From Arthrobacter sp. OAP107 (lineage in GTDB: Bacteria; Actinomycetota; Actinomycetes; Actinomycetales; Micrococcaceae): a stretch of 64,000 nt of DNA. Shown here piece after piece: positions 13,706 to 22,729 of the stretch. The stretch is taken from positions 1,240,001 to 1,304,000 of the forward strand of contig NZ_JBEPOK010000001.1 in NCBI RefSeq assembly GCF_040546765.1, written 5' to 3'. The stretch's first letter is position 1. The number at the start of each line of letters is the position of its first letter. Below the pieces are notes generated by a model. It was not told where the DNA came from. It was given only the letters and a program-made list of their open reading frames with translations, and made no database searches. Both the position numbers and the translations under genes were made by a program.

Positions 13706-13722
13706 GGATAGTGCTCCTATCC
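13706..13722. promoter_or_regulatory. Inverted repeat overlapping the DUF2306 -10 box
   Basis: GGATAG-N5-CTATCC is a perfect dyad. It overlaps TATCCT (13718-13723), a likely -10 box 6 nt before the ATG at 13730. Binding here would affect the DUF2306 promoter directly. Confidence 0.5.
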
Positions 13723-13729
13723 TAGGGGC

Positions 13730-14266
13730 ATGGAGCCTTGGAATGTATTGCTTGCCAGCCATGTCATTGCCGCCCTCTTTGTCCTCGCCATAGGTCCGGT
13801 CCAGATCCTTCGGCGCCGCCGTGACCGGATCCACCGCACTATGGGACATTTGTGGGTTGCGGCCATGTACTACGTCTGCTTCAGCAGCTTCAGGATCGTC
13901 AGCCACGGACAATTCAGCTGGCTTCACGGGCTGTCGGCGTTCACGATCGTGACCGTCACGCTCGGTCTCATCGCTGCCGTCCGCAGGAACATCCCGGCGC
14001 ATCGGGGCAACATGATCGGCAGCTACATCGGCATCGCGGTGGCGTTCGGCTTCGCCATCTCCGTGCCCGGCCGCGCGATTCCGCGCCTCCTGGCCGAGGA
14101 TCTGCCGACTGCCCTGTACGTCGCCGCCCTGGTGGCGGTCAGCGTCGCCGTCGTCTTCACCTCGCTCCGCCGCGGCGGGGGCTCGGGGAACGTGTCCGCC
14201 TCAAAGGGTCAAGATGTGAGGCCTGCCGGGCGTGCAGCCGACGTGCCTGCAAAGGTGGACGGGTAG
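13730..14266 (+). CDS. DUF2306 multi-pass membrane protein
   Basis: 178 residues with about four hydrophobic segments (near residues 7-25, 40-60, 65-83 and 95-115) and a further segment near 128-146. HRTMGHLWVAAMYYV matches the DUF2306 pattern with a conserved His. Function is unknown for the family. The start is supported by TATCCT-N6-ATG, a leaderless layout. A MerR gene is divergent and two dyads lie between them, suggesting a regulated two-gene unit. Confidence 0.82.
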   Translation: MEPWNVLLASHVIAALFVLAIGPVQILRRRRDRIHRTMGHLWVAAMYYVCFSSFRIVSHGQFSWLHGLSAFTIVTVTLGLIAAVRRNIPAHRGNMIGSYIGIAVAFGFAISVPGRAIPRLLAEDLPTALYVAALVAVSVAVVFTSLRRGGGSGNVSASKGQDVRPAGRAADVPAKVDG

Positions 14267-14302
14267 CCGTCGGTTATCCATACAGCGCCCGCACCCCTAG
14301 GG

Positions 14303-14376
14303 ACGCTCGATCAGTTCCTGCAAGATTTGATGCGATCCTCTATCACTTCCTGCAGAGATGACGGCCACCCTCTCTC
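14303..14376. repeat. 32-bp tandem repeat block B
   Basis: Units at 14303-14334 and 14335-14366 and a partial one from 14367 match block A in length and core (CACTTCCTGCAG). The partial unit contains the stop codon of the DUF559-type gene at 14375-14377. Confidence 0.8.
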
Positions 14377-15334
14377 ACCAGGGGCCGGCAAAGCCAGATG
14401 CGTGAGGATGGTCCAGCTGCGCCATTCGTCTTGCCCGCTTTATCCGGATGATCGCCCCATGGAAACCCTCGTCGAGGTCGTCCTTCCTTACCGTCAGTAC
14501 GGTCCATCCCGCGGCCTCGAAAGCTTTGTCTCGTCGTCTGTCACGAAAGATCTGAGCCTCGGCGAGGTGATGACCGCCGTCGTACTGAATGGCGATCCGC
14601 TGGGCACGGTATCCGAGATCGGCCGACGGCGACAACGGGTCGCCGCTTCTCAGCGTGAGTTGGAGGTCGGGTTCAGGGAGTCCGGCGTCCACCATCGCCA
14701 GACGAAGCATTGATTCAGGTGCCGAGTCTGCACCCACCCGCATCAGGTTCAGTGCCGCCCTGGCACGGACAATGCCCTGCAGATTGGGGTGCCGCAGAAC
14801 CAGGGAACGTAAACCGTTCAGGGTATCGAAAGGCTGGGCCCGGCCCTCGAATTCCATTCGTGGAATACGGATTATCTGGTCACCCATGCACACCAAATCC
14901 CGCAGCGGCAGTCTCCGTGCCAAATCCAGCCATGTCCGTGACCGGCTGCTGATATGGATGCCGTCGACTGTCTCAATCTCGTCTTCTTCCGCCAGCAGGG
15001 TATGGCCAAGCACTCCCTTACGACGTACCGAGGGCAGCCGCTTCGGCTTGCTCAAATGTAGTTCCGTGGAGTCCGACAGCCATGGCGGCAGCACTTGGCA
15101 TCGGAGCCGCGCCGCAGTGACGTGTGAGATCCAAGCGCCCGGAGAGGCTTCTGACAGCGCCCGCGCCGCCGCTTCCAGATCAAAGTCCCAGTCCCACGGG
15201 CGGTAAAGTCCGCGCCCCACATGAATCACATCCCGACGCCGCAGCCGTGACGCGGGGATGCCTTCGGTCCGAGCCGAGTCGAAGGTGAACGGGGCTGACG
15301 ATAATCGGGGAGGTAAGCCGTCGCGCGTTTCCAT
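14375..15334 (-). CDS. DUF559-type endonuclease-like protein with N-terminal AbiEi-like region
   Basis: 319 residues from the start chosen at 15334 (METRDGLPPRL); an ATG at 15352 is also in frame. The N-terminal third, around SRLRRRDVIHVGRGLYRP, resembles the winged-helix region of AbiEi-type antitoxins. The C-terminal 100 residues fit the DUF559/Vsr-like PD-(D/E)xK fold: SAPESMLRLAM, SADLGYRAQRIAIQYDG, then RDRRRDKAFEAAGWTVLTV. Putative active residues are the Glu, the Asp in ADLGY and the Asp in QYDGG. Such genes are often multicopy in actinobacteria with unknown roles. It is flanked by repeat blocks of one family in opposite orientations. Confidence 0.75.
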   Translation of the reverse strand: METRDGLPPRLSSAPFTFDSARTEGIPASRLRRRDVIHVGRGLYRPWDWDFDLEAAARALSEASPGAWISHVTAARLRCQVLPPWLSDSTELHLSKPKRLPSVRRKGVLGHTLLAEEDEIETVDGIHISSRSRTWLDLARRLPLRDLVCMGDQIIRIPRMEFEGRAQPFDTLNGLRSLVLRHPNLQGIVRARAALNLMRVGADSAPESMLRLAMVDAGLPEPDLQLTLRSGDPLSPSADLGYRAQRIAIQYDGGHHLAEAQIFRDRRRDKAFEAAGWTVLTVRKDDLDEGFHGAIIRIKRARRMAQLDHPHASGFAGPW

Positions 15335-15390
15335 GCAGGCATTGTGACCCATATTGAGGAACGCCGCAGAAGTTATCCACAGGCGACAGG

Positions 15391-15545
15391 GGTGAGAGAG
15401 GGTCCCGGGAAAACCGGCAGGAAGTGAGAGAGGATCCGGGATATACCGGTAGGGAATGAGAGAGGGATGCCGGAAAACCGGCAGGAAGTGAGAGCGGATC
15501 GGCAGGGAGGGTTGGGGTTGGAGCGACGGGAAGTGAGGAGGCGTC
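15391..15545. repeat. 32-bp-type repeat block C, inverted relative to A and B
   Basis: About four degenerate units of 30-33 bp carry CCGGCAGGAAGTGAGAG, the reverse complement of the A/B core. Some units contain CCGGAAAACCGG, a short hairpin. The block fills the space between the DUF559 gene and the fhs stop. Confidence 0.75.
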
Positions 15546-17257
15546 TAGAAGAGGCCGACCGGACTGCCGGCGTCGTCCACGTCCATCCGCATTGCCGCGG
15601 GTACGGCGGGAAGGCCGGGCATGGTCATGACCGCTCCGGTCAGGGCCACAATGAAGCCTGCTCCGGTCTTGGGGATGAGGTCACGCACATGGATGGTGAA
15701 CCCCTTGGGCGCTCCCAGCCGTGTGGCGTCGTCCGTGAACGAGTACTGCGTTTTCGCCATGCAGACCGGCAACCCGGACCAGCCGTTCTTCTCGATGTCC
15801 GCCAGCCGGCGCAGTGCAGGTACCGAGAAGTCCACGCCGTCGGCCCCGTAGATTTCCTGGACGATGGTGCGGATCTTGTCCTCCACCGACATATCCAGCG
15901 GGTAGAGATGCCGGAACGACGACGGCCCGCTGACCGCAGCGGCGACCTTGGCAGCCAGCTCATCACCGCCGTCGCCCCCTCCGCCGCGTCCCCAGATATC
16001 CGCCACGGAGGCCTGGATGCCCTCGCCGGCGCACCAGCCGAGCAGCCAGTCGAGCTCCGCCTGGGTGTCGGAGGGGAACTTGTTGATCGCCACCACCGGC
16101 GCCACACCGAACCGCTCCACATTCCGGACGTGCCGGCGCAGGTTCACCACACCCGCCTCGACGGCCTCAACGTTGGGCTCGTTCAGCCGGTCCTTGGAAA
16201 CCCCGCCCTGCATCTTGAGCGCGCGAACGGTCGCCACCACCACGACGGCGGCCGGCGCCACATCGGCGACCCGCGCCTTGATGTCCATGAACTTTTCGGC
16301 GCCGAGGTCGGCCCCGAATCCAGCCTCAGTCACCACGATGTCGGCCAGCCGCCGTGCGGTCTGCGTGGCGATCAGCGAGTTGCACCCGTGGGCAATGTTC
16401 GCGAACGGCCCGCCATGGACCAGTGCGGGGGTGCCGGCGATGGTCTGGACGAGGTTCGGTTTGATCGCGTCCTTCAGCAGCAGCGTCAGCGCTCCCTGCA
16501 CGCCGAGGTCCGCCACGGTAACCGGCGTCCGGTCGTAGGTGTAACCGAAGGTGATGCGGCCCAGCCGGTCCCGCAGGTCGGCTATGTCGGTGGCGAGGCA
16601 GAAGACCGCCATGATTTCCGAGGCGACGGTGATGTCGAAGCCGTCCTGGCGCGGGACGCCTTGGGCGGGGCCGCCAAGTCCGATGACGATCTCGCGGAGG
16701 GAGCGGTCATTCATGTCCAGGACCCGCTTAAACGTCATGCGGCGCGGGTCGATGTTCAGTTCGTTGCCCTGGTAGATGTGGTTGTCCACGAGGGCCATGA
16801 GGGCATTGTTGGCGGACGTCACGGCGTGGAAGTCGCCGGTGAAATGCAGGTTGATCTCGTCCATGGGCAGCACCTGGGAGAGGCCGCCGCCCGTGGCTCC
16901 GCCCTTCATTCCGAGGATGGGGCCGAGCGAGGGCTCCCGCAGCGCGACCATTACCTTGTGGCCCGCCCTGGCAAGGGAGTCCGCCAGTCCCACGGTCGTG
17001 GTTGATTTTCCTTCCCCCGCCGGGGTGGGCGACATCGCCGAGACCAGCACCACCTTTCCGGCGGGTGCGGGGGCTGACAGCTTCGCGGGGTCGATCTTGG
17101 CCTTGTACCGGCCGTAGTGCTCGACCGCCCCGGCATCGATGCCGGCAGCCGCGGCGATTTCCTCGATGGGCCGCAGCACTGCCCTTCGGGCAATGTCCAG
17201 GTCGCTCAGGGGAGTGCTGCTCTGGCCTGTACCGCTCAGGGGAGTGCTGTCAGACAT
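15545..17257 (-). CDS. fhs: Formate-tetrahydrofolate ligase
   Basis: Makes 10-formyl-THF from formate, THF and ATP. The 570 residues carry the P-loop [14 protein letters not shown] (about residues 78-91), [35 protein letters not shown] and [11 protein letters not shown], all family signatures. The ATG at 17257 follows AAAGGAC. The N-terminus has a 10-residue in-frame duplication (STPLS twice), unusual but before the conserved core. It lies 21 bp downstream of mshA and is probably cotranscribed. Confidence 0.95.
   Translation of the reverse strand: MSDSTPLSGTGQSSTPLSDLDIARRAVLRPIEEIAAAAGIDAGAVEHYGRYKAKIDPAKLSAPAPAGKVVLVSAMSPTPAGEGKSTTTVGLADSLARAGHKVMVALREPSLGPILGMKGGATGGGLSQVLPMDEINLHFTGDFHAVTSANNALMALVDNHIYQGNELNIDPRRMTFKRVLDMNDRSLREIVIGLGGPAQGVPRQDGFDITVASEIMAVFCLATDIADLRDRLGRITFGYTYDRTPVTVADLGVQGALTLLLKDAIKPNLVQTIAGTPALVHGGPFANIAHGCNSLIATQTARRLADIVVTEAGFGADLGAEKFMDIKARVADVAPAAVVVVATVRALKMQGGVSKDRLNEPNVEAVEAGVVNLRRHVRNVERFGVAPVVAINKFPSDTQAELDWLLGWCAGEGIQASVADIWGRGGGGDGGDELAAKVAAAVSGPSSFRHLYPLDMSVEDKIRTIVQEIYGADGVDFSVPALRRLADIEKNGWSGLPVCMAKTQYSFTDDATRLGAPKGFTIHVRDLIPKTGAGFIVALTGAVMTMPGLPAVPAAMRMDVDDAGSPVGLF
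17204..17250 (-). repeat. 17-bp direct repeat at the 5' end of fhs
   Basis: CGCTCAGGGGAGTGCTG occurs at 17204-17220 and 17234-17250. The 30-bp period equals ten codons and duplicates the N-terminal STPLS block of Fhs. Confidence 0.85.
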
Positions 17258-17278
17258 CGTTGTCCTTTCAGGATGGTT

Positions 17279-18556
17279 TTAGCCCGTGAGCCGCGTCCCG
17301 TAGACGGCTGCCATGGGGTGGCTGGAGGCATGTTCGTCGACGGCCGCGTGGTAGCTGTCGAGGGTGATGGCGGCGGTGCGCTGCCAGCCGGAGTTTGCGG
17401 CGTGGATGGCGGCGGCGGTCCCCATGTTATGCCGGGTGTCGGGGTCGTCATGGAGGGCTTCGAGGGCGTCGGCCCAGTCTGCGGCGCGGTGGCCGTCCAC
17501 GAGGAGACCGGTGCGGCGGTGGCTGACCGCGCGGGTGAGCCCGCCGACGCGGGTGGCGAGGACGGGGGTGCCGCAGGCCTGGGCCTCGAGCGCGACCAGT
17601 CCGAAGGACTCGCTGTAGGAGGGCATGACGACGACGTCGGCCGCCCGGAACCAGCCGGCAAGTTCAGGTGCGCTGACGGGCGGGTGGTGGGTGACGACGT
17701 CGTCGAGTCCGGCGGCACTGACGAGGGAATTGAGGTTGAAGTCCTTGGCTCCGCTGAGCGCACCGAGGATGGTGAGTCTGAGGTCGATGTCGGGGCGGCG
17801 GCGACGCAGCAGTGCGGCGGCCTTGAGCAGGATCTGGGGGCCCTTGAGGCGTTGGATCCGGCCGGCGAAGAGCAGGTGGAAAGTGCCGGGGGCGACGCCG
17901 TGGGCGGTGCGGGACCGGGCGCGGAACGCGGGGGTGAAGACGGAGAGGTCCACGCCGGGGGGTGCTACGTCGATGTGGTCGAAATCGGCATCGTAATGGG
18001 AGACGAGTTCGGCGGCTTCGGCGGTGGTGTTGGCGATGAGGCGGGTGGCGCCGTCGACGATGCGGTGTTCGCCGTCTTCGCGGCGGCGCGGTTCGGGTTG
18101 TTCGCCGGAATGCAGGAGGAGGTTCTTGACCTTGGCCATGGTGTGCATGGTGTGCACGAGCGGGATGTTCCAGAGGGCGGAGAGTTCCAGGCCGGCGACG
18201 CCGGAGACCCAGTAGTGGGAGTGGATGAGGTCGTATCGTCCGTGCGGCTGCTGGGCGCGGACACGCTCGATTTCGGCGACCATGCTGTGCAGCAGCTCGG
18301 GGAGTTCTTCCTTGGGCAGCTTGCGGGGCGGGCCGGCCATGACGTTGTGGACGCAGACGCCGGGGTCCGGGTGTTCGACCGCAGGCTGGCCGGCGGCTGT
18401 GGAGCGGGTGAAGACCTCCACTTCGATGCCGGTTTCGGCCAGGGCGGAGGCAAGGCCGCGGATGTAGACGTTCATGCCGCCGGCGTCCCCGGAACCGGGC
18501 TGTTCCATGGGGGAGGTATGCAGCGACAGGAAAGCCACTCGCTTGATGACGGACAT
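17279..18556 (-). CDS. mshA: D-inositol-3-phosphate glycosyltransferase (mycothiol step 1)
   Basis: Transfers GlcNAc from UDP-GlcNAc to inositol-3-phosphate, the committed step of mycothiol synthesis. It is a GT-B fold, GT4 family enzyme of 425 residues. Visible motifs are RVAFLSLHTSPMEQPG, GSGDAGGMNVYIRG, HSHYWVSGVAG, FAGRIQRLKGP and the EX7E-type SESFGLVALEAQACGTPVLA. The start ATG at 18556 (MSVIKRVAF) has GGAGGGAG upstream; the open frame beyond it is not homologous. Ino1, which makes its acceptor, is in the same window. Confidence 0.95.
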   Translation of the reverse strand: MSVIKRVAFLSLHTSPMEQPGSGDAGGMNVYIRGLASALAETGIEVEVFTRSTAAGQPAVEHPDPGVCVHNVMAGPPRKLPKEELPELLHSMVAEIERVRAQQPHGRYDLIHSHYWVSGVAGLELSALWNIPLVHTMHTMAKVKNLLLHSGEQPEPRRREDGEHRIVDGATRLIANTTAEAAELVSHYDADFDHIDVAPPGVDLSVFTPAFRARSRTAHGVAPGTFHLLFAGRIQRLKGPQILLKAAALLRRRRPDIDLRLTILGALSGAKDFNLNSLVSAAGLDDVVTHHPPVSAPELAGWFRAADVVVMPSYSESFGLVALEAQACGTPVLATRVGGLTRAVSHRRTGLLVDGHRAADWADALEALHDDPDTRHNMGTAAAIHAANSGWQRTAAITLDSYHAAVDEHASSHPMAAVYGTRLTG

Positions 18557-18703
18557 GGCCCTCCCTCCTCTCCGTACTGCGGGAACTTCGTCGGATAAAA
18601 CACTACTCCTCAACGCTCAGCGAAACGGTGGCGCTGGAACTCCTGCCAACGTCGCGTCCCACACGCCAGCGCGGGCGGCCAGCGGATGTAGCACGGCACT
18701 GCT

Positions 18704-18735
18704 AAAACCCGTCCGGCGCTTTAGCGCTGTACGGG
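18704..18735 (-). terminator. Terminator after the family 4 glycosidase gene
   Basis: On the minus strand a stem pairing CCCGT with ACGGG and CGGCGCT with AGCGCTG, with one mismatch, is followed by TTTT (18704-18707). It ends 1 bp past the glycosidase stop. Confidence 0.7.
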
Positions 18736-18736
18736 C

Positions 18737-20191
18737 TCAGTGCCGCCACAACGCGGCCAACTCCGGGAACGCATCCTCGTAGCCGGCGAGCAGCCCAGCA
18801 GCCAGCCCAGAGGAACCGACCAAGGGGTGAGCCGCGAATGCGTCCAGCGCCGCATCACGGTCGCCCGTGCAGGCAGCACGGACAGTGAGCAGCTCCACCT
18901 CCTTTACCTGCTGCAGGAGGCCGAGTTGCGGTTCGGCCGGCCGGTCCTGCGGGATGGGCACCGCCCCTTCCGGCGTGACCGTGCAGGGAACTTCGACGAC
19001 GGCGTCCCCCGGCAGCCCGGGAATCGCGGCCTGGGAGCCGGCGGCCCCCGCAAGCCGTCCGGTGGAGTTCGGGGTATTGAGGATCAGCTGGGTAGCCGCC
19101 CGTGCGCCGCCACCGCCCGCCAGCGCCCGCATCACCGCCAGCGCCACCTGCTCGTAGCCGCCGCCGGCAAGGTCCTCGGGGTCCCGCGCCTCACCGCCGG
19201 ACCTGGCTTCGGCCAGGTACCCCTCCTCGCGGGACCGCCGCGCCGCCTCCCACAAGCCGTAGGCGTCGTCTCCGGCGCCGGCCAGCCGCGGATACAGCTC
19301 CGCCTGCTGGCCGTGGATCGACTCACCGCGCGTCTTCGCCAGAGCCCGCATGCCTGACGCCGCGCGCGCCGTCTCGTAGTAATAGAACAGGTATTCGTTT
19401 GGCAGCAGCCCCAGGTTGCGCAGGAACGGCTGTGGAAACAGCCGGCCCTCCTCAAAGCTGGCCAGCGCCGCGGCATCGGCCAGCAGGCCGGGGAGGACAT
19501 CCCGGCCGCCGCTCTCAAGCCGGTACAGCCAACCGAGATGGTTCAGCCCGTAGTAGCCCACGCCGTCGAGCTTGTCCGCCGGCAGCGGCACGCCGGCCGC
19601 ATTGGCGGCGCGGTGCACCAGGGCACTCGCGGAATCACAGATGCCGATCACCTTCCGGCCCAGCAGGGGAACCAGCGCCTCGGTGACCATCCCCGCCGGG
19701 TTGGTGAAGTTGACCAGCCACGCGTCCGGGCAGTGCGTCCGCATGCCGGCGGCCAGCTCCAGCATGGCCGGGATGGACCGCAGCGCGTACGAGATGCCAC
19801 CCGCGCCGGTGGTTTCCTGTCCCAGCAGCCCGAGCTCCTGTGCCACCCGTTCGTCGGCGACCCGGCCGGCCGTTCCGCCCGGACGGATGGCGGCGAACAC
19901 CACATCCGTCCCGTCGAGTGCCTGGGCGAGGGACGTTGTGGACGTCACCACGGGCGGACGGGTGGAGGAACGTCCGACGGCGGAACTTCCGTCCCCCGCG
20001 CCGCTCACCTCCGGTGACCGGCTGATTTCCGAAGGCATGGACCGAAGCACGGCCTCGATGGCAGCCAGGCGGCCGCCGTCGACGTCGTACAGCACCACCT
20101 CACTGACCAGGCCGGAATAGGGCCCGGAACAGAGGGCACGGTAAACGAGGGGAACCCGGAATCCGCCGCCGCCGGCGATCATGAGCCGCAT
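18737..20191 (-). CDS. Glycoside hydrolase family 4 (6-phospho-beta-glucosidase type)
   Basis: NAD+- and metal-dependent glycosidase of 484 residues. It shows the N-terminal Rossmann motif IAGGGGFRVPLVYRAL, NFTNPAGMVTEAL, ICDSAS with the metal-binding Cys, and YYGLNHLGW with the metal-binding His, all GH4 signatures. GH4 enzymes of this subtype act on 6-phospho-beta-glucosides; the exact sugar is not certain. A divergent sugar kinase could supply a phosphorylated substrate, but that gene is frameshifted. The start has TAGACT-N6-ATG, a leaderless layout. Confidence 0.88.
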   Translation of the reverse strand: MRLMIAGGGGFRVPLVYRALCSGPYSGLVSEVVLYDVDGGRLAAIEAVLRSMPSEISRSPEVSGAGDGSSAVGRSSTRPPVVTSTTSLAQALDGTDVVFAAIRPGGTAGRVADERVAQELGLLGQETTGAGGISYALRSIPAMLELAAGMRTHCPDAWLVNFTNPAGMVTEALVPLLGRKVIGICDSASALVHRAANAAGVPLPADKLDGVGYYGLNHLGWLYRLESGGRDVLPGLLADAAALASFEEGRLFPQPFLRNLGLLPNEYLFYYYETARAASGMRALAKTRGESIHGQQAELYPRLAGAGDDAYGLWEAARRSREEGYLAEARSGGEARDPEDLAGGGYEQVALAVMRALAGGGGARAATQLILNTPNSTGRLAGAAGSQAAIPGLPGDAVVEVPCTVTPEGAVPIPQDRPAEPQLGLLQQVKEVELLTVRAACTGDRDAALDAFAAHPLVGSSGLAAGLLAGYEDAFPELAALWRH

Positions 20192-20197
20192 GGCAGG

Positions 20198-20203
20198 AGT
20201 CTA
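20198..20203 (-). promoter_or_regulatory. Leaderless -10 box for the GH4 gene
   Basis: TAGACT on the minus strand lies 6 nt before the GH4 ATG at 20191. Confidence 0.55.
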
Positions 20204-20304
20204 TGCGCCGCAACCGGCGACAAGCCCCGGACGGCGGAGCGGCACAGAGCCCGGACGCGTCCCCACCCCCACATCGCGGGGTTTCAACGCCAAGGTACAC
20301 AGCG

Positions 20305-20310
20305 TAATGT
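20305..20310 (+). promoter_or_regulatory. Leaderless -10 box for the PfkB gene
   Basis: TAATGT lies 7 nt before the ATG at 20318. Confidence 0.5.
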
Positions 20311-20317
20311 GCCGAAC

Positions 20318-21410
20318 ATGGAGGCGAATCCCGCACGCCGGTTCGACCCCCTCGCTGCCGTCCGTACGCAGGCTGCGGGGGAGTTCGACCTGCTGCTGGC
20401 GGGGACCGTTTTTCAGGACATCATCTTCACCGGGCTGCCGCACGCGCCCGAACCCGGAACGGAAATCTGGAGCGAGGGAATGGGCAGCTGCCCCGGCGGC
20501 GTGGCCAACCAGGCCATCGCGGCGGCGCGCCTTGGCCTGCGGACGGGTCTGGCGGCGGCCTTCGGCGACGACGGCTACGGCGATTACAACTGGAAGATTC
20601 TGGACCGGCAGGAGCACGTGGACCTGTCCCTGTCCCGCCGGGTGGCGGGCTGGCACTCGCCCGTGACCGTCTCCCTCAGCGTGAACCACGACCGCTCGAT
20701 GGTCACGCACGGGCACCCCGCACCGGTGACCTCCTCCGAAATGATTGGGGATCCGCCCCGCTCGCTGGCTGCCGTGGCGGACCTCGGCCATGAGCTGGAG
20801 CCCTGGGCGCTCGCGGCGCACAGGGAGGGCGTGAAGCTGTTCGGCGACGTCGGCTGGGACCCCACCGGCGAATGGGCCCACGCGCGGCTTGCGAACCTGC
20901 AGTACTTCCATGCCTTCATGCCCAACCAGCGCGAGGCCATGGCCTTCACCGGCAAAGACGATCCATGGGCGGCGCTGTACTCCCTGGCGGACCGGGTGCC
21001 GCGTGGCGGTGGTGACGCTGGGGGCGCAGGGGGCCGTGGCAGTGGACTCCGAATCCGGCGAGGAGGAGTGGGTGCCGTCGCTGCCTGTGGCCGCCTTCGA
21101 TCCGACCGGCGCCGGGGACTGCTTCGGGGCCGCGTTCATCGTCGGGAGCCTGGCGGGGTGGCCGCTCAGCGACCGGCTCCGTTTCGCCAACCTCTGCGCG
21201 GCACTGGCCGTGCAGGAGGTGGGCGGTTCCCTCGCAGCACCCGGCTGGGGAGACATCGCCGACTGGTGGAAACGCGCCAACGCCCGGCCGGAACGCCGCG
21301 GCAGCCAGTGGCTCCGCCGCTATTCCTTCCTCGCCGACATCGTCAGGGACGTTCCGCAGGAAGCCCCACGGCGCGCGGCCGCCACCATCGCGCACCTCTC
21401 GGACGCCTGA
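20318..21410 (+). pseudogene. PfkB-family carbohydrate kinase, frameshifted
   Basis: The N-terminal two thirds read as a ribokinase-fold kinase (FDLLLAGTVFQDIIFTGLPHAPEPGTE, CPGGVANQAIAAARLGL, FHAFMPNQREAMAFTG). After about 21001 homology jumps to the next frame, which holds VAVVTLGAQGAVAV and the catalytic DPTGAGDCFGAAF motif and stops at 21410. One extra base near 21002 explains it. As read, the product would lose its catalytic Asp, so this is a recent pseudogene or a sequence error. No slippery run is visible. The original frame stays open into alr, but that fusion is not credible. It is divergent from the GH4 gene, its likely partner. Confidence 0.85.
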
Positions 21411-21462
21411 GCAGGAATTCACGCCGTTTTCCGGGCAATTATTCGGCCCGAAGTGCCAGCAC

Positions 21463-21468
21463 TAGAAT
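21463..21468 (+). promoter_or_regulatory. Leaderless -10 box for alr
   Basis: TAGAAT lies 7 nt before the GTG start of alr at 21476. Confidence 0.6.
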
Positions 21469-21475
21469 CAGTAGA

Positions 21476-22729
21476 GTGATTTATCCAGCAGCAACAGGTG
21501 ACCGCCCGGCAGTTACGGGCCCGGCCGGGACGTTCCACGCATACGACCGGACGGCCCATGAGCGCTCCGCCGTCATCGATCTCGAGGCCATCCGGCACAA
21601 CGTCCGGCGGCTTGCCGCAGCCGCCGAGCCGGCCAAGGTGATGGCGGTGGTCAAGGCTGATGCCTACGGCCACGGCGCCGTGCCCGTGGCCCGTGCGGCC
21701 CTCGAGGCAGGCGCCAGCTGGCTGGGCGTGGCGCACATCTCCGAGGCGCTGGCACTGCGCGCCGCGGGCATCGAAGCCCCGCTGCTCGCCTGGCTGCACA
21801 CCCCGGAAAGCAACTTCGGCGCGGCGGTTGCTGCCGGCGTCGATATCGGGTGCTCCGGCTGGGAGCTGGAACAGATCGTGGCCGCCGCCCGGGAACAGGA
21901 ACGGCCGGCCCGCGTCCACCTCAAAGTCGATACGGGGCTTGGCCGCAACGGTGCCACCATCGAGGTGTGGGACCGGCTGGTTGGTGAAGCCGTGGAATAC
22001 CAGGACCAGGGCCTGCTGCGTGTGGTGGGCATCTTTTCCCACCTTGCCGTGGCCGACGAACCCGAGCGTCCGGAAACCGATGACCAGCTCGCTGCGTTCC
22101 GCGAGGTCCTGGCCATCGCCGAGGATGCGGGCGTGGACCCCGAAGTCCGCCACCTGGCCAATACCCCGGCCACGCTGTCCCGGCCGGACACGCACTTCGA
22201 CCTGGTCCGTGCAGGGCTGGGAATCTACGGCCTCTCGCCCTTCGAGGGGCAGACCTCCGCGGAACTGGGCCTCCGCCCGGCAATGACCCTGCGCACCGTC
22301 GTGTCCCACTGCAAGGACGTGCACTCCGGCCAGGGCGTCTCCTACGGCTTCAACTACCGCACCTCCGGCGAGAGCACGCTGGGGCTCATCCCGCTCGGCT
22401 ATGCCGATGGCGTACCCCGCGTCGCCACCGGCGGCCCCGTTCGCGTGGAGGGTGTCACCTACCCCGTGGTGGGACGGATCGCGATGGACCAGATGGTGAT
22501 CGACCTTGGCCCGCTCGACGTGAGCCGGGGCGGCCACAGCGTCCTCGGGGCAGAGGCGGTCCTGTTCGGTGAGGGTGCCGACGGCGGCCCCACGGCCGAT
22601 GACTGGGCCCGCGCCGCCGGCACCAATAACTACGAGATCGTCACCCGTATCAGCCCCCGCGTGCCCCGCACCTACATCAACGAATCGCCCGTGACCGAAG
22701 TGGCAGCGACCGAAACGCCGGCGCCATGA
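21476..22729 (+). CDS. alr: Alanine racemase
   Basis: PLP enzyme that makes D-alanine for peptidoglycan. The 417 residues include VMAVVKADAYGHGAVPVA with the PLP-binding Lys, GVAHISEALALR, KVDTGLGRNG, and GQGVSYGFNYRT with the second catalytic Tyr. The GTG start at 21476 is chosen because TAGAAT sits 7 nt upstream and the kinase stop lies at 21410. The stop overlaps the tsaE start by 4 nt, placing alr at the head of the t6A operon, a common actinobacterial order. Confidence 0.95.
   Translation: MIYPAATGDRPAVTGPAGTFHAYDRTAHERSAVIDLEAIRHNVRRLAAAAEPAKVMAVVKADAYGHGAVPVARAALEAGASWLGVAHISEALALRAAGIEAPLLAWLHTPESNFGAAVAAGVDIGCSGWELEQIVAAAREQERPARVHLKVDTGLGRNGATIEVWDRLVGEAVEYQDQGLLRVVGIFSHLAVADEPERPETDDQLAAFREVLAIAEDAGVDPEVRHLANTPATLSRPDTHFDLVRAGLGIYGLSPFEGQTSAELGLRPAMTLRTVVSHCKDVHSGQGVSYGFNYRTSGESTLGLIPLGYADGVPRVATGGPVRVEGVTYPVVGRIAMDQMVIDLGPLDVSRGGHSVLGAEAVLFGEGADGGPTADDWARAAGTNNYEIVTRISPRVPRTYINESPVTEVAATETPAP

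Noticed and set aside
15467..17005. 512-codon plus-strand ORF over fhs
   Set aside because: Shadow of fhs, which is a strong match on the minus strand with a ribosome site.
20309..22729. 806-codon frame joining the kinase to alanine racemase
   Set aside because: Between about 21003 and 21476 this frame is Arg/Gly-rich nonsense, while the kinase continues in another frame. alr has its own start and promoter.
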